Shown here: positions 1-11,163 of the stretch, piece after piece
Numbering within the stretch: the stretch's first letter is position 1
Layout of the letters: every line of letters begins with the position of its first letter
Origin: Anthoceros angustus
Lineage: Eukaryota > Streptophyta > Anthocerotopsida > Anthocerotales > Anthocerotaceae
DNA: 64,000 nt
Reading direction: 5' to 3'
Assembly (NCBI GenBank): GCA_010909165.1
Contig: MU008197.1
Coordinates: 62,001-126,000, forward strand
Made by a program: the position numbers and the translations under genes
The notes under the pieces: model-generated
Database searches by the model: none
What the model saw: the letters and a program-made list of their open reading frames with translations, nothing else
What the model was told of the DNA's origin: nothing

Positions 1-516
1 CCTGAACTTGGCAATGGGTCCCTCGCTATTTCAGGCAGCCAAGCGCGTAGTGTGATGAGATGTGATAATATGCCCTGGCAATGGAGACGGTGGCGCATTA
101 TCAGGCAATCACGTGTTCCGTACATGTGCGATTTACAGCCTGCTTTGTCCTAAACCCTGAAATCTCGACGTCCGACGTGCGCACGACCCATCTCTCCCGC
201 AGCTCTGTAGAGTCGGCATGCAGGTCCGTGGTTGAGCTCTCTGTGTGCCGATTGCCCGTGCAGGATTGTAGACTAGTCGCCTGCTGGTCCTCGGGAACGG
301 GCTGGGTGCGTGCTCGACCCGGACGTTTGGGACTTGGCGTTTCTCAAAGTACCCACATCGGGACGGATGCTGCCTGCCTGCGTGCATGTTGACTGCACAT
401 GTTGACTACTGGCTGGCCCCCAGCCTGGAGGCTCGGTGCGCAATGCGGGAGCGGCATGGCTACAGCGGTCGTCTCGTCTCTGGATCACAACAGGCCTGCA
501 GCTCTTGCTGCAGCAG

Positions 517-524
517 TATATATG
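517..524 (+). promoter_or_regulatory. Probable TATA box of the repeat-protein gene
   Basis: The motif TATATATG lies about 88 bp upstream of the ATG at 612, the spacing expected for a plant TATA box followed by a short 5' UTR. No other TATA-like element is closer to that start. The inference rests on motif and position only. The rest of 1-516 holds no gene that I can support. Confidence 0.55.
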
Positions 525-611
525 GGGATTGCCTGCACGGAATGACATCATCCGGCGTCTGTCTGCGTTCAGTGTTTCATTCACTGCTCTGCAGCCCTGA
601 GTGTAGGAAAC

Positions 612-3453
612 ATGGGGCTCCGGCTGCTGGGCCTGCTTCTCGTGCTCTTGGTTGCTGGCAGCGTTGTTCGGGAGGCCAGTGCAGGCTATGACAATGCCTA
701 TTCCTATGGCTTCGACCAGCCGAAGCAGGAGGTGAAGAAGCCCGAGGAGAAGCCGTACAGGAAGCCCGCGGAGCAGCCGTACAAGAAGCCCGAGGAGCAG
801 CCCTACAAGAAGCCAGAGGAGAAGCCCTACAAGAAGCCAGAGGAGAAGCCCTACAAGAAGCCATACAAGAAGCCAGAGGAGAAGCCGTACAAGAAGCCAG
901 AGGAGAAGCCGTACAAGAAGCCAGAGGAGAAGCCGTACAAGAAGCCTGAGGAGAAGCCGTACAAGAAGCCTGAGGAGAAGCCGTACAAGAAGCCTGAGGA
1001 GAAGCTGTACAAGAAGCCTCACCACGAGAAGCCGTACAAGAAGCCAGGAGGAGAAGCCATACAAGAAGCCAGAGGAGAAGCTATACAAGAAGCCAGAGGA
1101 GAAGCCGTACAAGAAGCCTGAGGAGAAGCCACAAGAAGCCTGAGGAGAAGCCCTACAAGAAGCCGGAGGAGAAGCCGTACAAGAAGCCTGAGGAGAAGCC
1201 GTACAAGAAGCCACAGGAGAAGCTGTACAAGAAGCCACAGGAGAAGCCGTACAAGAAGCCAGAGGAGAAGCCATACAAGCCCGAGGCGAAGCCTTACACG
1301 AAGCCTCACCACGAGAAGCCATACAAGAAGCCAGAGGAGAAGCCATACAAGAAGCCAGAGGAGAAGCCATACAAGAAGCCAGAGGAGAAGCCATACAAGA
1401 AGCCAGAGGAGAAGCCATACAAGCCAGAGGAGAAGCCATAAGAAGCCAGAGGAGAAGCCATACAAGAAGCCTGAGGAGAAGCCCTACAAGAAGCCCGAGG
1501 CCCTACAAGAAGCCGAGGACAAGCCGTACAAGCCAGAGGAGAAGCCTTACAAGAAGCCTCACCACGAGAAGCCATACAAGAAGCCAGGAGAAGCCACAAG
1601 AAGCCTGAGGAGAAGCCCTACAAGAAGCCTGAGGAGAAGCCCTACAAGAAGCCGAGGAGAAGCTGCCAAGAAGCCAGAGGAGAAGCCAGAAGCCAGAGGA
1701 GAAGCTGCAAGAAGCCTCACCACGAGAAGCCTGTACAAGCCAGAGGAGAAGCCATACAAGAAGCCAGAGGAGAAGCCATACAAGAAGCCAGGAGGAGAAG
1801 CCACAAGAAGCCAGAGAAGCCATACAAGAAGCCGAGAAGCCCTACAAGCCTGAGAAGCCCTACAAGAAGCCCGAGGACAAGCCACAAGAAGCCTGAGGAG
1901 AAGCCTTACAAGAAGCCTCACCGAGAAGCCATACAAGAAGAGGAGAAGCCTACAAGAAGCCTGAGGAGAAGCCCTACAAGAAGCCTGAGGAGAAGCCCTA
2001 CAAGAAGCCTGAGGAGAAGCCGTACAAGAAGCCAGAGGAGAAGCCGTACAAGAAGCCAGAGGAGAAGCCGTGCAAGAAGCCAGAGGAGAAGTTACAAGAA
2101 GCCCGAGGCGAAGCCTTGCACACGAAGCCTCACCACGAGAAGCCACAAGAAGCCAGAGGAGAAGCCATACAAGAAGCCAGAGGAGAAGCCATACAAGAAG
2201 CCAGAGGAGAAGCCATACAAGAAGCCAGAGGAGAAGCCATACAAGAAGCCAGAGGAGAAGCCATACAAGAAGCCAGAGGAGAAGCCAGAAGCCAGAGAAG
2301 CTGTACAAGAAGCCTGAGGAGAAGCTGTACAAGAAGCCTCACCACGAGAAGCTGTACAAGAAGCCAGAGGAGAAGCCATACAAGAAGCCAGAGGAGAAGC
2401 CATACAAGAAGCCAGAGGAGAAGCTGTACAAGAAGCCTGAGGAGAAGCCCTACAAGAAGCCTGGAGGAGAAGCCCTACAAGAAGCCGGAGGAGAAGCTGT
2501 ACAAGAAGCCTGAGGAGAAGCTGTACAAGAAGCCACAGGAGAAGCCAAGAAGCCACAGGAGAAGCCGTACAAGAAGCCAGAGGAGAAGTTACAAGAAGCC
2601 TGAGGCGAAGCCTTACAAGAAGCCTCACCACGAGAAGCTATACAAGAAGCCAGAGGAGAAGCCAGAAGCCAGAGGAGAAGCCACAAGAAGCCAGAGGAGA
2701 AGCCATACAAGAAGCCAGAGGAGAAGCCAGAGGAGGAGAAGACAAGAAGCCAGAGGAGAAGCCATACAAGAAGCCTGAGGAGAAGCCCTACAAGAAGCCT
2801 GAGGAGAAGCCTACAAGAAGCCTGAGGACAAGCCGTACAAGAAGCCCGAGGAGAAGCCTTACAAGAAGCCTCACCACGAGAAGCCATACAAGAAGCCAGA
2901 GGAGAAGCCCTACAAGAAGCCCGAGGAGAAGCCCTACAAGAAGCCTGAGGAGAAGCCCTACAAGAAGCCCGAGGAGAAGCCGTACAAGAAGCCAGAGGAG
3001 AAGCCGTACAAGAAGCCAGAGGAGAAGCCGTACAAGAAGCCAGAGGAGAAGCCATACAAGAAGCCCGAGGAGAAGCCTTACAAGAAGCCTCACCACGAGA
3101 AGCCATACAAGAAGCCAGAGGAGAAGCCATACAAGAAGCCCGAGGAGAAGCCGTACAAGAAGCCCGAGGAGAAGCCATACAAGAAGCCCGAGGAGAAGCC
3201 CTACAAGAAGCCCGAGGAGAAGCCCTACAAGAAGCCTCACCACGAGAAGCCTTACAAGAAGCCAGAATACAAGCCCAAGCCGGACTACAAGGCTCCTTCA
3301 CCCCCCAAGTACCAGGCTCCTCCACCTCCCTACTACCAAGCTCCTCCTCCTCCCTACTACGAGGCCCCATCCGCCTCGTACGAGAAGCCTGAGGAGATTC
3401 CGTCTCCTCCCGCCCCCTACAGCCAAACCCCTCCCACTTATCCCAAGTATTGA
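612..3453 (+). CDS. Secreted Lys/Pro/Glu/Tyr-rich tandem repeat protein (cell-wall type), frameshifted as read
   Basis: The ATG at 612 opens a clear signal peptide (MGLRLLGLLLVLLVAG, cleavage probably after ASA), then a short YDNAYSYGF stretch and a long array built on the octapeptide KPYKKPEE, interrupted at intervals by KPHHEKPYKKP. The 3' end (about 3260-3453) leaves the repeat for an extensin-like tail with PPPPYYQAPPPPYYEAP-type motifs and stops with TGA at 3451-3453. The start frame stays open only to about 1121. Small indels inside the array (for example near 1045) move the octapeptide through all three frames, and start and stop lie in different frames, so the sequence as given does not encode one continuous chain. 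No intron is evident. Proline, tyrosine and lysine content suggests an extracellular structural or adhesive protein that could be cross-linked through Tyr; this is inference from composition. I do not recognise a named family. Confidence 0.75.
735..3270 (+). repeat. 24-bp coding minisatellite array (about 2.5 kb)
   Basis: About one hundred copies of a 24-bp unit (gagaagccgtacaagaagcc plus four bases) encode KPYKKPEE. A variant unit with CCTCACCACGAG (PHHE) recurs near 1017, 1304, 1557, 1708, 2128, 2337, 2624, 2870, 3087 and 3237. Spacing is 150-290 bp, often near 210, which shows a higher-order repeat. The synonymous third positions of the tyrosine and lysine codons vary little, so copies have been homogenised. 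The unit length is a multiple of three, and that keeps long open frames on both strands. Confidence 0.9.
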
Positions 3454-4584
3454 GCAGGTAGCTCATCCGGGACAGAACCATGGCTCTGCACTCTACAAGG
3501 TACTTTGACATTTGTCCACTGTCTGGCATTGTCTGTTCCTGCAGCCCAGGATGCTCTCAACTTACCATATATTCATCCGTGATTGGCAGACTGAGCGGAC
3601 AACGCCAGCGGTGTCCCGGCGCTGACGAACTTCCCCCATTGCTCTCACCTGGATCAACCGGCTATCCTCCGCGAAGAAGGAGCTCCGGAATCCTGAGCGA
3701 CGCGATGGGCGCTCCTTCAAGTCCACAGACTTTAGGATCTTACTAACTATTGTATCAGAGATCGTGGCTAGATCTCCGAAAATTCTTTGCAGCCCCTATT
3801 AGTGGCTGTTTGCTAATTGTAAAGGGCACGTCCTTCGGATTTGCGCAAGTTTGATTGCACAGATCCTAAGTAGAGCCATTCGAGATTATTTACATGTGCA
3901 CCTGGTTGAGATCAATCCAATCCCACACTCCCAAGGTTCTGACCTCGCTTTGCTTACAGCGCCAATTTCTTTGTCAGCTCATAATGTTCGCCCTCTCGGC
4001 CATGGACCGGACTGCTAGATGCAAAAAGCAGCCACAAACAATAACAGCCACCCATGCTGGAAGGGACAAGTTATGCACCACTTCAACCCAAACGAGGAAA
4101 GCAGAAAAGTTATTTGCTTCAAGCCAGTATGCCAAGCACTTGGCAAAACGTTGGACTTCCAAGGATTCCTTTGAGGTGCTGCTTCCAACGATTCCTTGGA
4201 GGCTGATTTCCGGGGCCCCAAGTGGCCTTCTATCCTGCAGAGACAAGGAGCTATGTTCAGCAGGGAAGGCTAGAAATTAGCGATCGTAGCCCAAGCAGAG
4301 AAGAGCTCCCGAAAGGAGGTGGGTAATTTCATTTTTGCTCCCACGGACCACACAGGGTCGACTTAATTGGACTGAAAGGTTCGGCCGAAACGTACAGCTA
4401 AAATGTCCACGCTTGACACTGTGAGCCCTAATGAACTTTGCGCCCAATCCAGCTGCGTGCAGAGAAGTGTTGAAGGCGGCTCTGCAAACAATCGGCACAG
4501 TTTCTGCATGGTCCTTGAGGCGATGAGTCCCTTCAGCGGGACTGGGATCCCATGGCGTGACAAGGAGCTGCCGGTGCCACCAAG
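3454..4584. other. Spacer between repeat-protein and PPR genes
   Basis: No gene is supported here. The first part is probably the 3' UTR of the repeat protein and the last part the 5' leader of the PPR gene. Short open frames lack family signatures and coding character. Confidence 0.6.
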
Positions 4585-7569
4585 ATGCGCTGTGGTTTTC
4601 TGCACAGATGCATCAAGCAGGCAGATGTTGTGGCTGGCAGGCCAGTTCTTTCTTGGAGACTTTCCAGTGAACAGTGTAGGGATTTTGCTGGGGTTGTGGC
4701 CCGGGAAGGTCTTGTTCCCTCCCGTTTTCTGGAAGCAGATAATGGGCTTGGTGCATGGTCTCCCTGGAACCTGTTGGCCTGGGCGCAGGAAGCCATTGCA
4801 GCTCACGGCAGGCAGGGACAGACTGAGCAGGCCCTGAATATTTTCCGGCTCTTGCTAGAGCGGAATGTGAAACCCGACGTCGGAGTGTACGTCGCCGCTT
4901 TGAAGGCCTGTTCTGGAGGGAAAGCCCTCGTGGAGGGCAAGCTGATTCATCGTCACATTGTCGCAAGCGGCAATGAATCGGATCTGTTTGTGGGCAGCAC
5001 CTTGGTTGACATGTATGCCAAATGCGGGAGCCTGGTGGATGCGCGGTCCGTGTTCGACAGATTGGCAGTCAAGAACTTGGTGACCTGGACTGCAATGATT
5101 GCAGGCTATGCACGGCTCGAGTGTGGCCTCGAGGCACTGGCTCTCTTCCGTCTAATGCGAGAGCAGGGTCTTGAACCAAACGGGTACACACTTGTAGGCC
5201 TTGTGAAAGCTTGCGCCAGTTTGGGATCGCTGGCTGAAGGCAAGGTGCTTCATGCCTACATCTTGGGAAGAGGGGTTGAATCCGATCTATTTGTCGGAAG
5301 TGCCCTTGTTGCAATGTATATCCAGTGTGACAGCCTGGAGGATGCACGGATTGTTTTTGAGAGAATGCCGACAAAAAGCCTAGTAACATGGACAACCATT
5401 ACCTCAGGATATGTTCAAAGGGGCGATGGTAATGAGGCCCTTCGACTGTTCCGGCAAATGCTAAAGGAGGGCTTGCAACCTGATAAGCTTGTTCTGGTGA
5501 GCATCTTGAAAGCATGTTCTAGTATTGCGGCCTTGGATGACGGCAAGGCAATTCATGCTCAGCTTTTAGAAGCTGGTTTTGCATTAGATCTGCTCGTGGG
5601 AAACAGTCTCATTGACATGTATGCTAAATGTGGGAGTCTGGTAGATGCTTGTGATGTATTCCACACGTTAACAAGAAAAGATTTGGTGAGCTGGACAACA
5701 ATGATTGAGGCTTATGCCCAACACGGGTTTGGTTGCGAAGCTGTAAATCTGTACCACGATTTGCAACAGGAGGGCCTGGAGCCAAATCATGTGACCCTGC
5801 TTGGTGTATTGAAAGCCTGTTCAAACATAGCCGCCTTTGAGCAGGGCAAGCTGGTCCATTTGTCTGTTGCAAAAAGTGGTTGTGAGCCAGACTTGTACCT
5901 TGTGACCAGCCTGATAGATATGTATGCCAAATGTGGGAGTGTGGATGATGCAAGGAATTTGTTTGAGGCTTGGGGTAAAACCAGTTTGGCTGCGTGGAAT
6001 GCAATACTGGCGGGATATGCCCAGCATGGGTTGTGCCATGAGGCTATTGAACTATTCCATGAAATTGGAAAACACGGCATGATCCCAGACAAAGTCACCC
6101 TCTTGAGTGTCATCAAGGCATGCTCCACCGTAGAATGTCTGGAGCAAGGAAAGCTCATTTGTGGAGAGATCATCGAAAGGGGTTTTGAATCAAAAGATGA
6201 GATTGGCAATGCTTTAATACACATGTTTTCCAGTTGCGGCAGCCTGGAGGATGCACGTGTAGTGTTTGACAGAGTTCATACCAGAGATTTGGGTTCATGG
6301 AACTCAATGATCGGTGGGTACGTCAAGCATGGGTATGAACTGATTGCTATTGAACTCTTTGAAGAAATGCCAGTCCAGGGCGTGCAGCCCGATCAAGCAA
6401 CGTTCATGAGTATTTTGAAAGCTTGTGCCAATATGGGATCTCTTCAGTACGGGAAGCTTATGTACGCCCAGATTAAAGAGTTTGGACTTGATCAGAATGA
6501 CTCTGTAGCCAGTACAGTCATTGACATGTTTGCTAAGTTAGGGAGCCCGGAGGATGCATACAGTGTCTTTAGTAGTGTGCCAAGGCTTAGCGTAGTGACT
6601 TGGAACGCCATGTTAGCAGGCTTTGCTAATCACGGGCTGGGTGCTGAAGTCCTTCAAATGTACCAGCTCCTGCACAGGGAGGACTTGCAGCCAGACAAGT
6701 ATACATTTCTCAGCATTCTGAACGCATGTTCTAGTGGTTCAGCACTAAATCAGGGCAAGCGTATTCACGCTGAGATCAAGAGGTGTGGGTTAGAGACAGA
6801 TGCGTTCATCTCAAGCGCCCTTATTGACATGTATTCGAAATGTGGGAGTTGGGAGGAAGCACGGATTGTCTTTGATATCTTGCCAACGAAGAATGTGGTG
6901 TCCTGGAATGCAATGATTGCAGGCTACGCTCAGCATGGTCGTGCAATGGATGCACTTCAACTGTTTCAGGATATGCAAGCTGATGGCATGCTTCCAGACG
7001 CTGTCACCTTTGTCAGCTTGCTTTCGGCCTGCAGCCACTGTGGTTTGTTGGACGAGGCCTACACATTGTTCCACTCCATGTCAGAGGTATATTGCATCAG
7101 ACCAGAGATGGAGCATTATGTTTGCATGGTTGACCTTCTTGGCCGTGCTGGGCTACTATCTGAAGCGTTGGCCTTTGTCAACAATATGCCATTGTCTCCT
7201 GAAATTGATGTGCGGATGTCTTTGCTTGGAGCTTGCCGGACCCATGGGAATGTTGACTTTGGGAGACCTGCTTTTGAGGGTGTGCTGGAGTTAGATGCAA
7301 CAAAAGCTGCTGCTTATGTCATGATAGCTGACATTTATGCTCTGAATGGCAAGCTGGAAGAAAGTGCACATATTAGAAGGATGATGCAAGGAACAGGCAT
7401 GAAGAAAGAACCTGGTCGCACGTGGATGGAATTAGAAAATGAGGTGCACTCATTTACTGTTGAAGACAAAAGGCACTCAGATAGAAGTCAGTTGTATGCT
7501 GAGCTGGAGAAATTGCTGGAGGCGGTCAGAGGGGAGTACACCAAGGGACTACTAGCAAACTGTACTTGA
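4585..7569 (+). CDS. PLS-class pentatricopeptide repeat protein with E/E+ region, no DYW
   Basis: This single-exon 994-residue protein belongs to the PPR family that binds organellar transcripts one base per repeat and mostly guides C-to-U editing. P, L and S repeats run from about residue 70 to 840, with recurrent motifs such as LIDMYAKCGS, DARxVFD, SWNAMIAGYAQHG and KACS. An E motif begins near 840 (EMEHYVCMVDLLGRAG) and an E+ stretch follows near 930-975 (GRTWMELENEVHSFTVEDKRHSD). It ends without the catalytic DYW deaminase, so editing would need a DYW partner in trans, or the protein may act in splicing or stability. ATG 4585 is the first after an in-frame TGA at 4558. The N-terminus is basic and aliphatic, compatible with organelle import but not a strong transit peptide. 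Family certain, target unknown. Confidence 0.95.
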   Translation: MRCGFLHRCIKQADVVAGRPVLSWRLSSEQCRDFAGVVAREGLVPSRFLEADNGLGAWSPWNLLAWAQEAIAAHGRQGQTEQALNIFRLLLERNVKPDVGVYVAALKACSGGKALVEGKLIHRHIVASGNESDLFVGSTLVDMYAKCGSLVDARSVFDRLAVKNLVTWTAMIAGYARLECGLEALALFRLMREQGLEPNGYTLVGLVKACASLGSLAEGKVLHAYILGRGVESDLFVGSALVAMYIQCDSLEDARIVFERMPTKSLVTWTTITSGYVQRGDGNEALRLFRQMLKEGLQPDKLVLVSILKACSSIAALDDGKAIHAQLLEAGFALDLLVGNSLIDMYAKCGSLVDACDVFHTLTRKDLVSWTTMIEAYAQHGFGCEAVNLYHDLQQEGLEPNHVTLLGVLKACSNIAAFEQGKLVHLSVAKSGCEPDLYLVTSLIDMYAKCGSVDDARNLFEAWGKTSLAAWNAILAGYAQHGLCHEAIELFHEIGKHGMIPDKVTLLSVIKACSTVECLEQGKLICGEIIERGFESKDEIGNALIHMFSSCGSLEDARVVFDRVHTRDLGSWNSMIGGYVKHGYELIAIELFEEMPVQGVQPDQATFMSILKACANMGSLQYGKLMYAQIKEFGLDQNDSVASTVIDMFAKLGSPEDAYSVFSSVPRLSVVTWNAMLAGFANHGLGAEVLQMYQLLHREDLQPDKYTFLSILNACSSGSALNQGKRIHAEIKRCGLETDAFISSALIDMYSKCGSWEEARIVFDILPTKNVVSWNAMIAGYAQHGRAMDALQLFQDMQADGMLPDAVTFVSLLSACSHCGLLDEAYTLFHSMSEVYCIRPEMEHYVCMVDLLGRAGLLSEALAFVNNMPLSPEIDVRMSLLGACRTHGNVDFGRPAFEGVLELDATKAAAYVMIADIYALNGKLEESAHIRRMMQGTGMKKEPGRTWMELENEVHSFTVEDKRHSDRSQLYAELEKLLEAVRGEYTKGLLANCT

Positions 7570-8985
7570 TGGTTTACGAAAACGTGATTGGTGCACCTGC
7601 AGCTTATACCTCCGTGTGTCCTGAAACAGTAGCATACGAGACGAGCTATTTTCAAAACTTGTGGCCTTCTATCTGGAGTATTAATTCTATCTCCCAATGT
7701 AATCTCTTCGTTTGCATGTGAAGACTTTTTTTGCCAGGCTTTAAAGGGCAAGAAATTTTGGCTAATGCTTGTACTTGCTTGTTCTTTACCCCTGAAGTTG
7801 TAGCCTGACTGAACAGATGAAAGTGGATTTACAGGTCGGAGGTCTATGGGTCTGTATTTCAAGCTTTTTTGTTTTGTTAGTGAGGGGTCACTTTCTGTAT
7901 ATCACTTAGATTGCTTCATCTTTCCGTGTTGTGAAGTATGTATCAGTTTAGCAATGGTGATGGTAGTGACAAGGATAAATATAGGTGCTGACGATTTACA
8001 TGGATTTTTTTGGCATGGGAAAGTAGCTTCCTTTTTTAAGTTTTGAGTCTTGAAGAGCAGAGTTTCTATGCACCTCTCGACGCATAACATTGCAAGCCTG
8101 TTAATCCTCGTAAATGGATTGACCGGTTCTATCATTATGCAATAACAGCCTAGGCTCTCCCGTTAGCTCCAATGCTAAATATGTCTGTTAGCATTGGTGA
8201 CACGGGAGGGACATCCAAACTTGTTTCTTCTACAGTGTTTGCAGAATAGCTCTTAGTGCACTTTGATGGGGGGGTACTAGGCTTCCACCTAGTGTCCTCT
8301 GATGCCGTAGGTGTCCACCCGGTGCTCTCTTTCAGTCCACCTCCAAGTGCATTCTGATGGTAGTGGGCTCCCGCAGTGCTTACTCTGTGTGATCAGTCCT
8401 TCAGTCCTCAATGTGCGTTTTTTTTACTTTGACCAAGAATGCATAACATTGCAAGCCTGTGAGTCCTTATCATGGATTCATCGGTTCTATCATTATGCTA
8501 CAGCAGGTCGTTCACCAGTTAGCTCCACCCATGCCCTTGTATGGCATGGTTGGTGACACTGGAGGTACATCTGTACTTGGTAGTTGCGATCCCATTTTTG
8601 CGTTGAGTGAGTAGTCACAGCATGTTAGGAGACGGTGCTACCACTGATTCATCTGGCTGTCGTGGTTCACTGATTTTCTGGCCTTCTGGAGGATGTTACC
8701 ACCACCTACTTCGGAACAAAAACCTATTTCCCGACTTCCTGATTGTGCTTCAGCACTTTCCTGCGCTTGCTGCACTGCCCAGCCCAAGCAAAAGTGGGCC
8801 GTGGTTGTACAGGTGAAGTGGACTCATGTGAAGGGTCGAACAGAAACCAAATATCACAGTTAAATCGATGAAAACGACGGAATTTCTGGAGTCTGTCCTG
8901 GGACAGGTGACAGAAGCTTGGTGGTGAAGGGAAAGGATTGTGTGAACGATCCGAGTGCCCTGGACATTTTCGTGACGTCTCTGTG
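7570..8985. other. Spacer without a supported gene
   Basis: AT-rich 3' flank of the PPR gene followed by repeated non-coding sequence and the 5' flank of the epimerase gene. I see no conserved coding segment, RNA gene or complete mobile element. Confidence 0.6.
8082..8565 (+). repeat. Two diverged direct copies of a ~125-bp segment
   Basis: Copy one begins at 8082 and copy two at 8441; both start with GCATAACATTGCAAGCCTGT. They share GGATT...CGGTTCTATCATTATGC and a GTTAGCTCCA stretch, then diverge by substitutions and indels. Function unknown; probably fragments of a dispersed repeat. Confidence 0.65.
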
Positions 8986-10854
8986 ATGGCGTTAGGTGCT
9001 ACGTACATCCGAGGATACTTCATTTCCAGCTCCGCAGCGCTGTTTCCCACGTCCTCCAGGCTTCGTTTGTGTCTCGCTTCATCCAGATCGTCCTCGTCGG
9101 GCTGGGAAGTGTCAGAAGGGAGTGCACTTCGTGAATTGACATCGAGCTTGTACAGTCCCGGCAAAGAATGGCAAACCATGCTACAATCCGCCGCGGAAGT
9201 TTTGAAGGTGGAGGCGAGACGTCTCGACGTGCCGTTGCTGGCTCCCTTCGAAATTGCGTCCACCAAGCTGACCTCGGTGAACAACGTCGCAATTCGGCTG
9301 GAGCTCACAGACGGCAGCGTGGGATGGGGGGAGGTTCCCACCTTGCCTCCTGTCACTGCAGAGGACCAGCCTACCGCGTTGGCCAAAGCCGAGGAAGTCT
9401 GCAGCCTACTGCCGGGAAGTCCAGACAGTTGCCTTCATATTTTGGAGCGAATTACAGGCCTTCTTCCCGGCCACAATTTCGCATCTGTAAGACTGCTGGC
9501 GGATTCGCGTGGGTTTTTTCGTTTGTGGGGGCAGGATAGAGCTTCGTAACCTTTGCAAGTGGGACTGACCGCTCGATTGTGCAACAGATCAGAGCCGGGA
9601 TGGAGATGGCTTTTGTTGATGCCGTTGCTCGAAGAGCTGGTCTACCTCTCTGGCAGCTTTTCGGAGGTCATGGCAATTCTGTAACAACGGACATCACGGT
9701 GAGAACCGGCAGTGCTGTAGAAGTTCAGAACGCTTGGACCCTTCCAAAGCATTGGACTGACACATCACGTAGGAGAGCATGCCTCATGTTGTGCATCTTG
9801 TTGTTACTATAGATAGCATGCTGTCTCCCGGTATTAAGGAATGATTAACACTGATGCGTCCAGATACCCATATGCACACCAGAAGAAGCAGCAGTCTTGG
9901 CAGCAGACTATGCAAAGAAAGACTTTAACACTATCAAAGTGAAGATAGGAGGAAGAAGTCCCTCGCAGGATATTGCGCTGTTGAGAGCTGTAAGAGGTAG
10001 CCATCCAGCCTGTTCCCTTATACTGGATGCAAATGAAGGCTACACCGTGGATGAAGCTCTGCAAGTGTTAAGGACTCTGCATGGTGAGTACTTGAGGCAT
10101 TACCATTGCTCACGGACTAAGAAGTCAAGGATAAGCTTGTCGGTTTCGGTTCAAGGAGAGCTCTTCTACATTGTGATAGTTACTTCTCAGTGCTTCCCTG
10201 CAGAGGCTGACCTGACACCAGTTCTCTTCGAGCAGCCTGTCGGTCGAGAAAACTGGGCTGGACTAGGCCACGTTTCCAAGGTTGCCAACGGCGTGTACGG
10301 AGTCTCTGTTGCTGCGGATGAGAGCTGCCGATGCCCTTTGGATGCGGAACGTATCGTGAATGAGGGCCTTGCTGACGTTATTAACATCAAACTGGCAAAA
10401 GTTGGGCTTCTTGCGGCATTGCAGATAGTGGGCATTGCAGGTAATGCAGGTGTTGACTTGATGATAGGGGGCATGGTGGAAACGCGCCTTGCAGTGGGAT
10501 TTGCTGGCAACCTGGCTGCCGGTCTTGGTTGCTTCAGGTTGTCTCTCCACTTTATGCTACAATCGTCATTCATACTCTTACCATGAGGTGGACCATGACC
10601 GAATAGTGGGCCAACCTGGCTTTGCAGATTCGTAGATCTCGATACCCCACTTCTCCTGGCCAAGGATCCTGTACAGGGAGGCTACCATGGTAAGTAAACC
10701 TCCTGCCAAGGCACTCCTTACCAGTAGTGGGCTTCTCTACCGTGCAAAAAAATGCTGTTTCTAATCATACCGATTCTGCTGGTGCGCAGTGAGTGGATCG
10801 GTCTGTAGTTTTAGTGCTCCCTCTGGCCATGGAGGATCACTCCTGTGGACGTAA
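8986..10854 (+). CDS. Enolase-superfamily dipeptide epimerase (L-Ala-D/L-Glu type), six exons
   Basis: Exons 8986-9486, 9588-9698, 9864-10083, 10204-10537, 10628-10689 and 10790-10854 all have GT-AG borders and matching phases, giving 430 residues. Family hallmarks are present in order: the catalytic KVK in exon 3, metal-ligand DANEGY, LFEQPV and AADES in exon 4, the opposite-face lysine in NIKLAKVG, and MIGGMVET. The C-terminal GGYHVSGSV...GHGGSL matches dipeptide epimerases. The enzyme epimerises L-Ala-D/L-Xaa dipeptides and in bacteria recycles murein peptides; the plant substrate is unclear. The first ~40 residues are rich in Ser, Ala and Arg, suggesting chloroplast targeting. ATG 8986 is the first in frame after the non-ATG open stretch. 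Exact substrate specificity is inference. Confidence 0.9.
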
Positions 10855-10992
10855 CATCTGCGGATGCTGCAGGGGTGAGGGGAGCATACCCTCTGCTAAA
10901 CCCTAAGCTACAGGAACCTCTAATATCCCATGAATAACAAATTGGAAATATCCATGTGGCCGGTGGCCTGTGGCTCGGAGCTTTGCCAATGG

Positions 10993-11088
10993 AACAGTTG
11001 GACTCTGGTTGGAGTCCTCGCATTATGCTGTGTCACTTGAAACAGTTGGACTCCGGTTGGAGTCTTCGCATTGTGCTCTGTCACTTCA
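10993..11088 (+). repeat. 48-bp tandem duplication
   Basis: Two adjacent copies start at 10993 and 11041 with AACAGTTGGACT; they differ by a few substitutions. They lie just downstream of the epimerase stop and have no coding character. Confidence 0.75.
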
Positions 11089-11163
11089 TTCAATAGATGC
11101 ATCTCCACAGTTCTGCGCAAATAACAGAGACCCTCCTTCTGCAACACAACGTTGTAGCGGACG

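Noticed and set aside
273-1439. Long minus-strand open frame (388 codons) rich in MASPLASC/WLLLWLLV repeats, with similar ones up to 3529
   Set aside because: It is the antisense reading of the 24-bp coding repeat. The unit is a multiple of three and lacks stops on that strand, so open frames arise automatically; the signal peptide and tail are on the plus strand.
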